A DNA stretch of 64,000 nt from positions 22,898,337 to 22,962,336 of the forward strand of contig NC_060064.1 in assembly GCF_020283565.1 (NCBI RefSeq), given 5' to 3'. Shown here in pieces: positions 1-14,545 of this stretch; within the stretch, counting starts at the first letter, position 1; every line of letters begins with the position of its first letter. Origin of the DNA: Trifolium pratense (lineage: Eukaryota > Streptophyta > Magnoliopsida > Fabales > Fabaceae). The position numbers and the translations under genes were made by a program. The notes beneath the pieces are model-generated. The model was not told the origin of the DNA. It ran no database searches and worked only from the letters and a program-made list of their open reading frames with translations.

Positions 1-149
1 AACTTATTTCCATAAGCTCTTCAAGATAGCTTACAATGAAAATAGCTTCATTTTATTTTATCTTGTTACATAAATAGCTTATACATAAGCACTTATATGA
101 TATGCGCTTATGCTATAAACACTTAATTAGGCTGTTTATCCAAACATAG
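1..149. mobile_element. MITE fragment cut by left window edge
   Basis: This stretch is rich in 'ataagc'/'gcttat' words and ends in 'ctgtttatccaaac'. It is the reverse-orientation relative of the fuller element at 10506-10761 (starting 'gtttggataaac', ending 'agccaaac'). It lies in the STN8 intron that follows the exon ending at 180, and its other end is outside the window. The family assignment rests on similarity between these two copies only. Confidence 0.55.
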
Positions 150-179
150 ACTATATAAATAGGATAACAGAAACTAAAC

Positions 180-2352
180 CTGCCACAGGATTGGTGAAAG
201 TAGAGCCGCAATTGGCTCTGGAGGAAGACTTTGTGTTTCTTGTGGTAGCACATATAGTTCAGGGGGACAGTAATCAGGATCCAAAGGAGTATAATTAGGA
301 ACAAAATTCTTTCCAATTCTAAGGTCTGTTGCTGCACCAAAATCAATGAGTTTGATCTGCCCTTTTTTTGTAACAACCAAGTTGGAAGGCTTTACATCTC
401 TATGAACAATGCCAGTGTCATGAATTTTCTTAAGGGATGTAATGATTTGGCGCATTATTTGCTTGATGATCAATGCATTTCTTTTAGAAGAATCTACACC
501 TTGTAAGACTCTTCCAAACATGACAGACTCTAAGTTTGAAGGGAAGTTTTTATCTGTCATGTAATCAGCAAGAGTACTGTCTCCCTGTGATATATTATGG
601 ACAACCCTGCAATTAGTGTATAAATAAATAGTTGGTAATTTATTTTCCTAAGTTATGTATATATAGCATGAAATTCATTCAAATAAAGAATTTGACAGTG
701 TAAAAAAGTTTTAGACACATATTCAATCATATCTCACCAAGTTTTAGGAAATAATACTATCAGTGTTATCAGTAGTAGATTAAGGAATATAGTGAAACGC
801 CAAGAATTGCCGCTACATCAGCTAGCAAAATCTGGAATACCAGTCATTATTTCGCTTATAGCGAAACTAGGATAGCGGCGTGGTTTTCACAGTGGATTCA
901 TCAAAATCTGCTATGCAGTAGTGCTATAGTGCCGCTATTTGACAACACTTGGTGAAATAGGAGTATAGTATGCTACTAGACTCCAAGGATAAAGTTAAAG
1001 CCAACACTAAATTTAGTTCATCATGATGCATAGATAATCTACTGATAGAGTTGATCCAATAGGAATATTAGGAAGAGCACCTCGAATTTCCAAACAAGCC
1101 ATTTTCCACCTTTTGTGAATTGTGAATTGCTTTTATCAGCTACAAAACTTCCAAGGAACTTAGCACATGTTTCAGGAGCTGCTCTAGAGAGTCTGTAATT
1201 AAACCACTCTTCAAAATCACCAAATTCTTTAGCCCCTTCAATTCCAACCTTGACCTGCATTTTCCATCAATCAGCTGTGCTTTTGCTTTCTAAATAAAAC
1301 CAGGAAAAGAGAATGAAATACATGCATCTTATGTAACTAGTTTTAGTCATCATAAGATTTTTATGCATTTTACCAACATGGCGTTGGGAGAGTTAATAAC
1401 GCAAATCTCTCCCAGGCCAAGAACCGGAGTTCGATTCCTGGAATCTCCCATTTAGAAGACAGCCCGACAACACATAAAAAAAAACCAGATGTTCCATTGC
1501 CGACTCAAGGATTAGTCTCGTAGCAAACCCAAAGAGGCCTAAGCCGTGCAGATACCTTGTAAAGCCTACCGGAGTCAGAGACTCTAATGATGGTGTGTTA
1601 GAAAAAAAAATATATTATGCATTTTTAGCCATTCTTCATGTTAAATATGAGGGACAAAATGAATAATTTTTTATAAGGACTAAACTACAAAAAATAAAAA
1701 ATTATAGGTACTTCAAGATATATATACAAACAATTGCATCAGATTCAACTACAGAAACAAGTATAACCATTGGATTAGTAAGTACTTATTGGAGAATAAA
1801 TGAACATTTAATCTCAAATTATACCTTTTTAAGAATGACTTTATCCTTAGATTTAGCATCTAATTTCCCTCTTCCACTCTCTTTTATCTTTGTTACCAAA
1901 ACAGCAGAATAAACAACACCAAATGACCCTTCTCCTATCTTACCTCCAATCAAGAAATCACTCCTTTTCATGTTTCTCCTTCCAGATAAACTATCCAAAA
2001 CCAATTGCATTGGAGCCAAAAGGTATGCATCAATAGCACCAAAAAGAACACCTGGTCTTGCAGTTAAGTATAACCATGATAACCCAACAAAGACCAAAAT
2101 CTCCAACCTCTGAATGTCTGATAAGTCCTCACTCAAAGTCTGAAACTTATCCAAATAAAAAGTGTTGTTCAATAGTATGTCTTTGGGGATGATATCAAAA
2201 AATGCACTGCACCTTATAGAATGAGTGTTGTTGAAATGGTTTGTTAAGAAAGAATTGTTAAATGAGGTGGAGAATTTTAGAGGAGAGAAGCAGATTTTGT
2301 TATGAGTGTGTTGAAGTGTGGTTGTAGTTGTTGTAGAGAGTAGGGAAACCAT
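180..2352 (-). CDS. STN8: STN8-type chloroplast thylakoid Ser/Thr protein kinase, 3' part outside window
   Basis: Exons on the minus strand are 1825-2352, 1081-1254 and 180-584. All junctions are GT-AG, and together they give residues 1-369. Residues 1-50 are Ser/Thr-rich and look like a plastid transit peptide. Residues 83-97 are a hydrophobic segment (LEILVFVGLSWLYL), expected to anchor the kinase in the thylakoid. The kinase domain starts with the glycine loop GEGSFG (about 140-145), continues with VILKK, and has the catalytic HRDVKPSN (Asp297) and DFG (315-317). The sequence follows the Arabidopsis STN8 pattern through 'PIAALLSPILWQ', where a splice donor ends the exon. The C-terminal lobe must lie left of position 1. 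STN8 phosphorylates photosystem II core proteins (D1, D2, CP43, PsbH) in high light (family knowledge). STN7 is the alternative paralogue, but the exon 1 sequence and length fit STN8 better. Intron 1 holds a SINE. Confidence 0.88.
1375..1614 (+). mobile_element. tRNA-derived SINE in STN8 intron 1
   Basis: An A-box-like 'tggcgttgggag' (about 1379) and a B-box-like 'gagttcgattcc' (about 1427) are about 48 bp apart, as in the head of a plant SINE. The body ends in an A-run at 1602-1610. The flanks match as a target-site duplication: 'ttatgcattttacc' at 1361-1374 and 'ttatgcatttttagcc' at 1615-1630. It is inserted antisense to STN8. Plant SINE families are short and variable, so the family is not named. 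Confidence 0.72.
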
Positions 2353-3223
2353 GACTATGTTGTTTTAAGACAAAGGACAATGTTGTTTGTGTCTCTCAGA
2401 TTGTTTTTCATGTAATTGAAACTTTGAGTTTGAGATAAATAAATGAATAAATAAATAAATAAAATTAAAGTCAGCATATGTTGCTCTTTAGGCCATTTGT
2501 TTTTCATTACTTTATCCACCCTTTTCTATATATATTTTCTTGGTTCAAAATTACTTGAAACCTCATCCATGAAATCCAAACAATCAAATTATTCATTTTC
2601 CCTTATTTTCTCAAAGGGTTATTAATCAGATCATCATCTCACTCGTTACGACAAGGATGACCTTGATCTTTTACTTTCAGCATGTACCACGAGTCGTCGT
2701 TAGAGATTATGAAGTGTTGGTCCACACACCTATAAAAATGGTTTCCCCTAGAACTTATCATATTTTTAACAAAGTTTACAAAGTATAGTAGTACCTTTCG
2801 CCGGGACAAAAAATGTAAACACTAAAATATAACCATGCTAATAAAAGATAATAACAGCATAACATAAATTGAAATTCAAAAGTAATCATAATCATCTATT
2901 GAGGCTTCATTACCAGCACACAATGTGATAAATTAAGATTAAGATGTGTTAACTTATTTTCTCCAAATGACAAGTTCTAGCAATGCCAGCTCAACAATTG
3001 TAGAGCCGCAAGGCACATGCTGCAAAGTCGGCTCAACAAAATAAAAGAGAACGAGGAAAATGTTTCTTGGTAATTCATGTGACAGTGTATCACCGTTCAC
3101 TCATCGAAATACAAGTAACTACTATTACTACTGGCTAATCATTATAATTATAAGAACGAAAAAGAGTGTTGATAACTTAAACTTAAGCCAATGCCAATGC
3201 CAATGCCAATGCAAGATGTGAAA
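2353..3223. other. Intergenic: STN8 upstream region and S6K 3' flank
   Basis: No further gene is seen. The STN8 leader would lie just right of 2352. An (aaat)n-like run occurs at about 2430-2465. The S6K 3'UTR side has a short TGCCAA hexamer array (about four units) at 3184-3213. The rest is AT-rich without clear structure. Confidence 0.5.
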
Positions 3224-5761
<2,538 letters not shown>

Positions 5762-5827
5762 TTTTCACCACTCAACGAAACAAAGGATCTAATTTCTAAC
5801 AATGCTGATGACCGAACTACTAAGAAA

Positions 5828-6034
5828 CTATGGGTTAATCGGACCGAAGTTCTCCAGCACCCTCACTGCAGATGGACTCCTATCAATGGCCTGAATGAGA
5901 AGAAAGTTGATGTAGGCAAATGCAGTTCCCAAGAATTTTGGCAGCAAGCAGATCAAAATCCAGCAGAAGAGACTGTTGTTCTTGTTTCCCGAATTACAGG
6001 AAACCAAGTATGCTCCAGTGGTTGTTGAACTCAT
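5828..6034 (-). promoter_or_regulatory. 68-codon upstream ORF in S6K leader
   Basis: The first ATG in the inferred second leader exon (codon at 6034-6032) opens a 68-codon frame. It ends at a stop at 5828, 66 nt before the S6K start. It encodes MSSTTTGAYLVSC at the start, a central hydrophobic stretch (about 23-50) and RSPSAVRVLENFGPINP at the end. It lies wholly inside one exon. An ORF of this size ahead of the main start would be expected to reduce or condition S6K translation. Whether the peptide is conserved is unknown to me. Confidence 0.5.
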
Positions 6035-6200
6035 GAAGATCCAAATTGACAATCTGCGTTTCAACAAGGAAATAAAATGAAAAAACAAAACAAAAGAACT
6101 CAACTCAAATACAATCTAATCACCATAGCACCGTCACAAATAAAACATCACAAACACTCAATAGCTCACAACAACAAAGAAAAAACAATCAAATAGGAGC

Positions 6201-6450
6201 AAACAACCATTTTGGTCCCTGGATGTGTGCATTGTCACTATAGTCCGTAAATATATCAAAATTACAAACACATCCCTTTTTGTTAGTAGTTTCGTGGACT
6301 AAATTGACCAACGAAAAACACGTGCAAGGGTTTAACTGACTACATAAAAACAGATTTGATGACCAAAAGTGCAATTTTGATTTGATACATTCAAGTACTA
6401 TAGTAAAAACGCCCCACACATTCATGAACCAAAAATCAAAATGGTTGTTT
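6201..6450. repeat. Inverted-repeat element in S6K leader intron
   Basis: It starts 'aaacaaccattttggtccc' and ends 'atcaaaatggttgttt', giving about 14-bp terminal inverted repeats around 250 bp. It looks like a MITE. No clear target-site duplication is seen. Confidence 0.5.
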
Positions 6451-7252
6451 ATCAAATCAAATCACGAAACCACCAATCGCATACATAATTACCATGAAGA
6501 AGAAAAAGAAACACCAACATCAAAAAAAGGGATTGATTCAAGTTCTTAGAATTCTCAATAAAACAGTCAAAAAAGTAGTTACTATTTGGCAATAAAGGAA
6601 TAAAAAACAATAATAAAACGATAAGCTAAGTTAAATACATGATATAACAAGATCTAATCTAACAGAAAAATCCATCCAAAAAACCAAATCATAGATCGGA
6701 AAGTAACCACAAAAAAAACGAAGGAAACAGAAAATTGAGATAAACCCAATTGAAATTAAAGAAACAAACCTAGATGATTCGATTAAAAATCGAAACTTTA
6801 ATATAATGTCAATTAAAAAAATGAAAATTTGAGAGATGAAAGAGGGGTTAGTTACCAGGGAAGGTTGGGGGAAGAGACCTTTGTTGTTTACGAGGAAATT
6901 GTTTTTGTGGGAAAGGGTTCGCGTCGCCGCTTAAAACATCATGTTTGAAGGATCGATCGATGGTTATGGTTATCTTGTTTTGGTTGTTTTTGTGAAACGT
7001 GGCGATGTATGAGTGGGTGAATTTGTCCCACTTGATTTCGTGGACTCTCCTTATAATGCGATGCGAATATGCTGTTGTTTGTTTGTTTTTTAGTTGAATT
7101 AGTTGAACTAGTTGGAATGTACTTTGCTTCTTTTTTATCTTTTTCTTTATTTTTATTTTTTATTTTTGATAAGATAATGTTATCTTTTTAATACATTGGT
7201 GAATTGTGAAAAAAATATTTTCATTTTACTTTTTTTTTACGGAAAATATTGT

Positions 7253-7437
7253 GAATTTAATTTATATGCACCATCAGTGTAAAGTTATTTTACACACGCG
7301 TCCAATAATATACCGATACATCATGTATGGTAATTAAAAACACATGATGTGTCACATTCATTAAATGATGTGGCAACGTATTATTAGATGTATGTGTAAA
7401 AAAATTTTACACTGAAAGTGCACAACAATTAAACTCT
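7253..7437. mobile_element. MITE, CAGTGTAAA family, copy 1
   Basis: The termini 'tgcaccatcagtgtaaag' and 'ttttacactgaaagtgca' form imperfect inverted repeats around a 185-bp element. The core 'gtcacattcattaaatgatg' is shared with the copy at 18815-18998, and both copies have the same AT-rich borders ('aatttaattta', 'aattaaactctt'). Confidence 0.75.
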
Positions 7438-8586
7438 TTACTTTTATTTATTCTAGGAAATTTTGACCGGACCAAACAAAAGTGGATGCAAATTTAAAGA
7501 ATTTGTATTATTGTATTTATGAATTACCGAGTGATTTTGAATAAAACATGCATCTTTAAAAAGAAAAATGAATAAAACATGCATGTGTGCTTTGTAATTA
7601 TGAATTTTAAGTTTTACAATTTTTTGGCTTAGTTTAAATTTAATTTTCATCTCTTTAAGTTTCACAATTTTTTTATAAGTTTTTTACTTGCACAAATTTT
7701 ATATAAGTTGTTTCACAATTGTTTGGTTTTTGACTTTTATGTTTTCGTTGCTTGATTTTAATCTCTTAAATTTTACAATTGTTCATTTTGGCCTCTCATC
7801 GATTTTGGTCCTTCAAATTTACGTCATCTTGCATTTTCTAGTCTGCATTGACTTTTTGACTAAAAATTATTTATGGTATTTTAAAACTATAAATAATTGT
7901 TTAAATTAAGTAAATAGAAGTTTGTTTAAAATAAAAAATTATAAAATAAAAAGATTGTATTAAACAAATTTTTCAAAAATAAATAAAAGATATTTTATAA
8001 AATACAAAATATATTTCATAAAAAATTGCTAAACTATTTTTTTTATAACAAGATTATTTTATAAACTACTTATAACAAAAAAATTATTTTATTTTATCAA
8101 CTATTTTTTAAATACAATTTTTTATATATTTTAGAATCGTTTTTAATTTTTAAAACATCTTTTTAAAAATAAAGAAAAATATTTTTTAAAAATACCACAT
8201 TATCATTTAGGGGAGACTAGCAAATGCAAAATGGGGTAAATTTAGGGGTCCAAAATCAAGCAATTGAAACTTTTGGGTTAAAGTCGAGCAATTGAGAAAT
8301 TTAAAGAGTTAAAATTGAGCGATTGAAACTTATAGGGGCAAAATCAAACAATTGTAGAACTTGTGGTATCAAAACTACATTTAAGAAAAAAAATTGTAGA
8401 TATATTTCTATGAGTATATAACTCAATTGATAGGTAATACATATTATTTTTTTATTGAAAAATATCTCATTCATTGCAATTAATAATAAGATCACATACT
8501 ATAATAGATGAGACATGATTAGGGACATTCTCAAACCATAAAAGAGAACCTAAATTCCTAGCTACACCTACTTGCATCTTTTAACA

Positions 8587-8867
8587 ACTACTCCCTCTCT
8601 CTCCCTTGATATAAGCCTCCATTGAAATTTTCCCCGTAGATTAAAAAAATTAGCAAGGTAATAAATGTGTATTTTTTGTGTATTAGAATTACTAAATTGT
8701 CCTTTATGAAAAAAATTATTTGTAGTTGACTTTTCGTATTTCAATGCAAAGTAGAGTTATGTTTGGAAAAATAATAATAAATGTGTCTAGGAAATTGAAA
8801 ATGAGGTTATATTTAGAAAGAAATTTTATCTTTAAAAGAGTGCTTATAATTATAGACGGAGGAAGTA
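8587..8867. mobile_element. Stowaway-like MITE
   Basis: It begins 'tactccctctctct' and ends 'agacggaggaagta', the CTCCCTC/GGAGGNAGTA ends typical of plant Stowaway-type (Tc1/mariner) MITEs with TA borders. The inner arms ('gatataagcctcc' and 'gtgcttataatta') are partly complementary. Length is about 280 bp. Confidence 0.6.
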
Positions 8868-9472
8868 AAACACTAACATTTAACAAGCAATCGGCCACAA
8901 TGAATTCACTTTCAACATCCATTTCCACCGCAACATTTTGAAAATTTTGGACTTTTGATCCATTGAAGACATCGCCTCAAGCCAAGAGTTTATACCAAAA
9001 TTGGACAGCAAAGTCATTATTTTCGTTTTTGGTTGTTGAAGGTTGCACAACTCCTTGATGGCTTCTACCTATTAAAGGTATGCAAGTAAATTAAACTAAG
9101 TAGTACTACAATAATAAAAAGCACCTTAAAAAACACTGTAATTTTATAATATCCACTATTTAAATGACTGAAGAGTAAAAAGAAAAAGGTGTAGATAGGA
9201 ACGGATCCAAAAGCTCATAACATCAAGGGCCGAAAAATAGTAAAATAATAATAAAAATGAATGTAGATTTTTTTATTACACATGTCCATGTACTTTTTTA
9301 ATGTTATCGTGTTATATTTACGAAGTTTTTGTTTAATGGTGACTGATAACTAATCGCCTCGAGAAATATGTGGGGCACGAAAAAATAAGTTATTGCCCTC
9401 TATCCAAATATGAATTTTGTTCATGCAGCAAGCACAGTATTCCCCTTCTGCAGAATTTGTTGGGCTCTTACT

Positions 9473-12400
9473 ATGACCGAATTTCTGGCTACAAACCCAC
9501 TTGCCATTTCATCTGCAGAATCTCCTCCATGGTTCCCCTTCCTCAATTCATACCCAACTTCAACAACCAGAACCCATCTCAGCCCAATTTCCTTCTCCCT
9601 CTTTTCTCCCAAACTATTCAAAACCAATGCTAACAACAAGAGCGTTTCAGCAGCTTTGAGCTCCAGGTCCAATGGCAGGCCAGCTCCACCATCAAAGGGT
9701 CATAGCTTTTACGACGAACTTCAATTTGAGGACAAACAGGAGAACAATTTTGGGTTGGAGTTGGAAAGAAACCCTCTTGATGATGAGGGTTCGTCCAATG
9801 AAACTGATGGGTCTATCCCATTTGTTGGGAGGGATGAAATTGATGATAAGAGAAGTGGAAAGATTGAGAATGAATTGGGAGAAGATGAAGATGATTTGAT
9901 TCATCGGGTTCGCAGAGATGGAGATGGAAATGATGGGGTTGATTTGAGAAAAGATGACAAACTTGAGAAATTTGGTGGTAATCTTAGATTAAGAAAACGT
10001 AAACAAGTGATTAGAAGGTCGAATTTGTTGGCGAAGCAAGTGATTAGCATTCAATCTGCTCTTAGTTTGGGATTTGTTTCCCAGCTTTGGGTAGACACTA
10101 CCTCTGTGAGTCACAGAAGATAATAATAATAATAACACTTTGTTTGTTTGTTAAAGGGTTTTTGTTTATAGGACTAATGAGTTAATTTGTTTGGTGAATT
10201 TCATTTTCAGTGGATTGTCCTATTTGTAGAGGTGAGATCAAACTTGCTTTCTGGGGATTCAGAAAAATTCCTTCTTGAGGATATCAGTCAGGTATAACAA
10301 GTTTACTGAATTAAGACTGATAATGTATATATGTTTTTTGGGAGTTCTTTTGACTGCAATGATTTCAAAGATAATCACTTATTTCAAAACACCTGTTAAT
10401 TATGGTTGTTGTTTGATGTGGGAGAGGGGTTGTATTGTAAATCTGTTTGCTTCAAAATTCCACTGCATTGTATGTTCTGATGGAAAATTTGCAACTTGGC
10501 CTGACTCAGTTTGGATAAACAACTTAATTAGGTGCTTATAGCTTACGAACTTATCAATATAAGTGTTTATGTATAAGCTATTTCTACTACAAAAGATAAA
10601 ATAAATTCAAATTGTTTTCATAAGCTATCACGGAGAGATTATGGAAATAAGCTGAAAATAACTTATTGAAATGTCATAAGTTGTTTCTATAAGCTCTCTT
10701 AAACAGTCTCACAAATGCTTATGTTAATAGATAAGCTCAAATAAGCTAAGCCAAACAAATTTTGTCTTGCGGCTGCATAGAACTCCTAGTTATAAATATG
10801 GTTTGCCAGGAAGTGACTTCTTGAGTTTGTTCACTGTATTGACTATTTTGCTTGTTCCTTTGTTAGGTTGGGGATGTTGTCCTTGTCCCAGATGAAAGTA
10901 TAATAGACGACGAATATAAAATGATTGGATTGGATACTCTGGTATGTTTTACTGTTTCTTGTGGCTTCACTTGTGAATCAATTTTTTTTATGATTTATGG
11001 GATGAGTTCATATGGTCCGGAAGAATACGGATAAAATGTCTTCTTTTATATTATATTAGGCTCAAACTCTCCAGAATATGCGATAGCGAATATACCTGAA
11101 TATGCTATGGTATTTTTTTACTGAAATAATGTAAGATAGTTATGTTTTATGCAAGACTGAAATCATGCCTTAGAAAGAAGTATAATATTGCTCAAAGTAT
11201 CAAAGCTTATACCACATGATTTTTTTCCCATGGTTTGTAAGTTAATCATGCCTTCGATATGATCTGCCACTGTTCCCTTGTAATGGATTATGTCACAGGC
11301 TGTGAAGTTCTAAATCACTCTCAAAGAGAATGTTTAAATGCTTCTTTTTCCTACCTTTCTTGCCATATTTGCTTGACTATGAATTAGGGCTTGTTTGGGG
11401 GTAGAGAGAACACTAAAAATTGATATCCCATATTCAAGAGTATTTTATTGTTTCCTCTCCGGTAATGTGAACTTTAACAGGTTCAACCCTTCTCTAGACC
11501 CCACCACGGTGGGAGTTTTACATAACCTAGTTGCCCTCTCTAGGAATGTGAGAGGAAAAATCAACCTTCTTTTGATTGAACAGATACATTACAACTGTTT
11601 CCTAAAAACTAGAACAAACTAAAGTGACCAATAAATTTAATCCCTTTTCTGAAAGTTATAGCAATAAAACATGTCACTTGAATGGACGAACATCCCTAGC
11701 ATGATCTGATGCTGTTTGTTGTTTATTTATGGGTTATGTAAGGATAATTTGATCTCCATTCTTCGGAATGTTTTTCCTTCCTGCCGAAGAGTAATCTCTC
11801 CATTTGAATATTTATCTCTGGATGTCAAAATCTTATTTAAATGTGCTCAATATACTCACTGTCTCACACTAGTTATCCTGTGGCCGTATAGGATTTTATT
11901 TTATAGATAACACTAGGAGTGGACAGTGGAGTTAGAGTGCTTCTCTACATTGGGCAGCTTGAATGAATTTTTCATTTGACTTTCCTGCTAAGTACCTTGA
12001 AATTATGATTTTTTAGCATAACAATGTTAGATACTGAGAGAAGCCAGACACAAACAAAAGAAATGTCGGTGGAACCTTTTCCAGATTTTAGTGAGTTGTT
12101 ATAAGTTATAACAAATAATCATGTTGTAAATGATAGTTGATTCAATTATGTACGAGTAAATTGAAGGTATATCATTTCTGCTTAAGTTACATGACTAGTT
12201 GTGGTCAGTTGTACTCTATCCATATGAAAATCGGAAAGTGATCTCTTGTGGAAATTATGATTTTCAACAGTTTTATCTAGAAAGTGATTCCATGGAATTT
12301 CTGGTGTCAATCTTGGCTTCAGTACCACTATTTCAAATTTATACAAATTAGGAGATATCTTAATTCGGTTTGTATTTGCTAGGTTGGATACAGAGTTGTA

Positions 12401-14076
12401 ACGCCCTCTCTACGAAATATCGGAAAGGTGATTATCTGTTTCTTGCACTGTTTTGTGTGCTAATATTTACTGGATTTATTTATCTCTAATATTCTAATCA
12501 TATAATTATTGAAATATTAACTCTCAGGTGCGTGGCTACAATTTCAGCATCAATTCAGGTGCTGTTGAAGAACTTGAGATAGACTCATTTGGACTATCCA
12601 TCATTCCATCAAGTTTGGTAAGCGTGGTTGCTTCTTTTTACAGTTATTAGTATATACAAATTACATGCAGGTTTTGCCAACTTAAATGGAAATATGTATC
12701 CGTCTTGTGCAATATTGGAGGGAGGGAGGACATGTGAGCTCCCTCCCTCCTCCAATTTCTTTTTCTTATATTTAAGTTGGCAGTCCACTGAAATTAGGCA
12801 AAACACCTATTTCTAGAACTCCAGTACTTCATATGATTTTTCATATCACCGATTTCCTTCATTCTGTTCAATTAATCATCATAGAAAGTGATTCCATAGA
12901 TTTTCTGGTGTCCCCTAATATGGCTATTGAATAAAACGGAAATTATTATCGTTGCTAACTCTTACTCCACAAAATCTAACTAATAAAAATTAGGCAAAAC
13001 ACCTATTTTGGTCCCTCACTAATGGTCCTATTCTCCATTTAGTCCCTTAAGGATCACATTTTACAATTTAGTGCTTATAATCAAAAGTAACCTCAATTCA
13101 ATCCATCTGTGTTAACTCACTTTGTTAAGAAGATAAAATGCTTAGGCGGCACTGTTAAGATTTTTTATGGCATCACAGTTGCCATTCTTTTACCCATCTA
13201 TCTCAGTGAACATTTCAAATCTTGGGTTAAGATATTAAATATGTATACCTATTCACACAAAACTTGCATTTGTAGCTGCAAACACTAGGGGCTGTCGTAT
13301 GACTCGCAGAATATATTCTTTTCATGGACAAAAACCAAATTTGAAGTAATTCAACTTGCTACCTTCTTCATTATTTATTTTTCTATTTAAATATTTTAGG
13401 TGAGTACCTACTCTTTGATGGTTGAGGATGTACTGGAAGTAGTATCTGATGCTGTTGTTGTACATGAAGCTGCAGCGTTACGAATACAAAGGCTTTCAAA
13501 GGTACCTTTAGTTCAAAAATGAAACGGCCAAGTGCCAGGTTTGCTTGGTCAGTGGCTTTTATTATTTTCTTAGCTGCTAAAACTGTTTCTTCTGCAACTT
13601 ACTCTCGGGTCTGTTTCTTCTGCTGCTAAGTGCCAGGTTTGCTTGGTCAGTGGGTTCTATTCGATTATTTTCTTAGCTGCTAAAATGTTTCTTCTGCGAC
13701 TTACTCTCTCCAGAATATTTTTTTTTCCTTTTTCATTCTGGAAGTTGATCTGGAATTCAGTGGGGAAAACTTGCTGAGCAGTGTCGTTTCCCATTATAAA
13801 TAGATAAATAAATTCAGGCATCCTTTAACCGTTTTTGTATAAGTCGTTTATTTTGTCTATTTAATCATAAAACATCCTACTTGTCTCCACCAGGGTTTTT
13901 TGGGCAACCAGAATGTAGGAATCTCAGTGGATGATGTCGAAGATTATGAATCTGAACAATCTACGACATATGGTCGTGTTTCAAGGAGAAAGAAAAGTTT
14001 TGGAAGAAAGAAACCTAATCCAAGAGATTGGGATGATAATGAAGATAACTGGGAGCTTCCCATGGACTACCTCTAA
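9473..14076 (+). CDS. Plastid-targeted PRC-barrel-like domain protein
   Basis: There are seven exons: 9473-10105, 10211-10291, 10867-10941, 12383-12427, 12528-12617, 13400-13501 and 13894-14076. All junctions are GT-AG and every intron is phase 0, giving 402 residues. The N-terminus (MTEFLATNPLAISSAES) is Ser/Thr-rich like a transit peptide. An in-frame ATG at 9410 would add 21 residues. Residues 60-200 are acidic and low complexity. From about 239 comes a conserved block (VGDVVLVPDE, then VGYRVVTPSLRNIGKVRGY) with the pattern of a PRC-barrel fold, continuing to VSTYSLMVEDVLEVV. The tail is basic then acidic (KKPNPRDWDDNEDNWELPMDYL). PRC-barrel proteins act in rRNA maturation (RimM) or photosynthetic reaction centres; the role of this plant family is unknown to me. 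The domain call is moderate, the gene model strong. Confidence 0.8.
10506..10761. mobile_element. MITE in intron 2 of the PRC-barrel gene
   Basis: It starts 'gtttggataaacaactta' and ends 'aagctaagccaaac', with many internal 'ataagc/gcttat' words able to pair. About 256 bp. It is the same family as the fragment at 1-149, in opposite orientation. A weaker remnant may lie at 3600-3710 in an S6K intron. Confidence 0.65.
12676..12781. repeat. Imperfect palindrome with GGAGGG hairpin in intron
   Basis: The outer arms are 'gccaacttaa' and 'ttaagttggc'. The inner arms are 'ggagggagggag' (about 12717) and 'ctccctccctcc' (about 12740), around a loop of about 10 nt. The element of about 106 bp sits in intron 5 of the PRC-barrel gene and would fold into one long hairpin when transcribed. 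Confidence 0.65.
13530..13715. repeat. Tandem duplication in intron 6
   Basis: A unit of about 95 bp beginning 'aagtgccaggtttgcttgg' occurs twice (from about 13530 and about 13628). The shared inner text is 'ttttcttagctgctaaaa' and 'tttcttctg'. It lies inside the intron before the last exon of the PRC-barrel gene. No coding meaning is seen. Confidence 0.7.
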
Positions 14077-14545
14077 TCTCACGGTTTTTCTGCATTATAC
14101 TATACATATATAGATTTCTTATGAAAATGGAGTTTAAATAAACCTATTAGACATGCTAACAGTTATTTTATCTTTTTTCTGGTAAAGAAGTTTTTCTTTT
14201 GTATAGTTGATTTCCTTGAATTTCTTTAGATTTCTTTTTTGTTGTTGTATTTATTTTAGCAGGATGTTTAGACTTGAGAGAAGAGTATTACAACACTGCA
14301 TACCAAATAAACAATGACAAATTATATATCTCAAGTATATTTGGTTTCTCTTCAAATGCCTTGGCTTAGTATCCAATATAGCTAGGTTAAGTAACTTATT
14401 CTCATTGATAAAAAAAAGTAACTAATTCATTGCCAACAATAAAAATATCATTATTACATTATGAATCAAATTGAAAACATTAAGAAAGAACCTATTTAAC
14501 CTAAATGATCTTGTTTGAAGCATTGTTGAACTAAATGTAGACACT

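Larger units (their letters stand above)
5762..6930 (-). other. S6K spliced 5' leader (two UTR exons and leader intron)
   Basis: The inferred UTR exon next to the CDS is 5762-6053. Its acceptor is a pyrimidine-rich tract ending in AG at 6055-6054. The donor of the preceding UTR exon is CCTG|GTAAC, with its last exon base at 6856. The first UTR exon runs to roughly 6930; its 5' end is not determined. The intron of about 0.8 kb is AT-rich and holds an inverted-repeat element at 6201-6450. This is inferred from splice signals and needs transcript support. Confidence 0.55.
6931..9472. other. Intergenic region, AT-rich, repeat-bearing
   Basis: No gene is supported here. The right part of 7600-8400 is a loose inverted repeat: lines resembling 'ttttacaattgtt' near 7775 recur reversed as 'aaacaattgtag' near 8347, with phrases like 'ggtccaaaat'. 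This is a decayed transposon type. Two MITEs are listed separately (7253-7437 and 8587-8867). The last 150 bp should hold the promoter and leader of the PRC-barrel gene. Confidence 0.5.

Noticed and set aside
9421..9672. Open frame on the minus strand across the PRC-barrel first exon
   Set aside because: It is the antisense shadow of a well-supported exon and has no family features.
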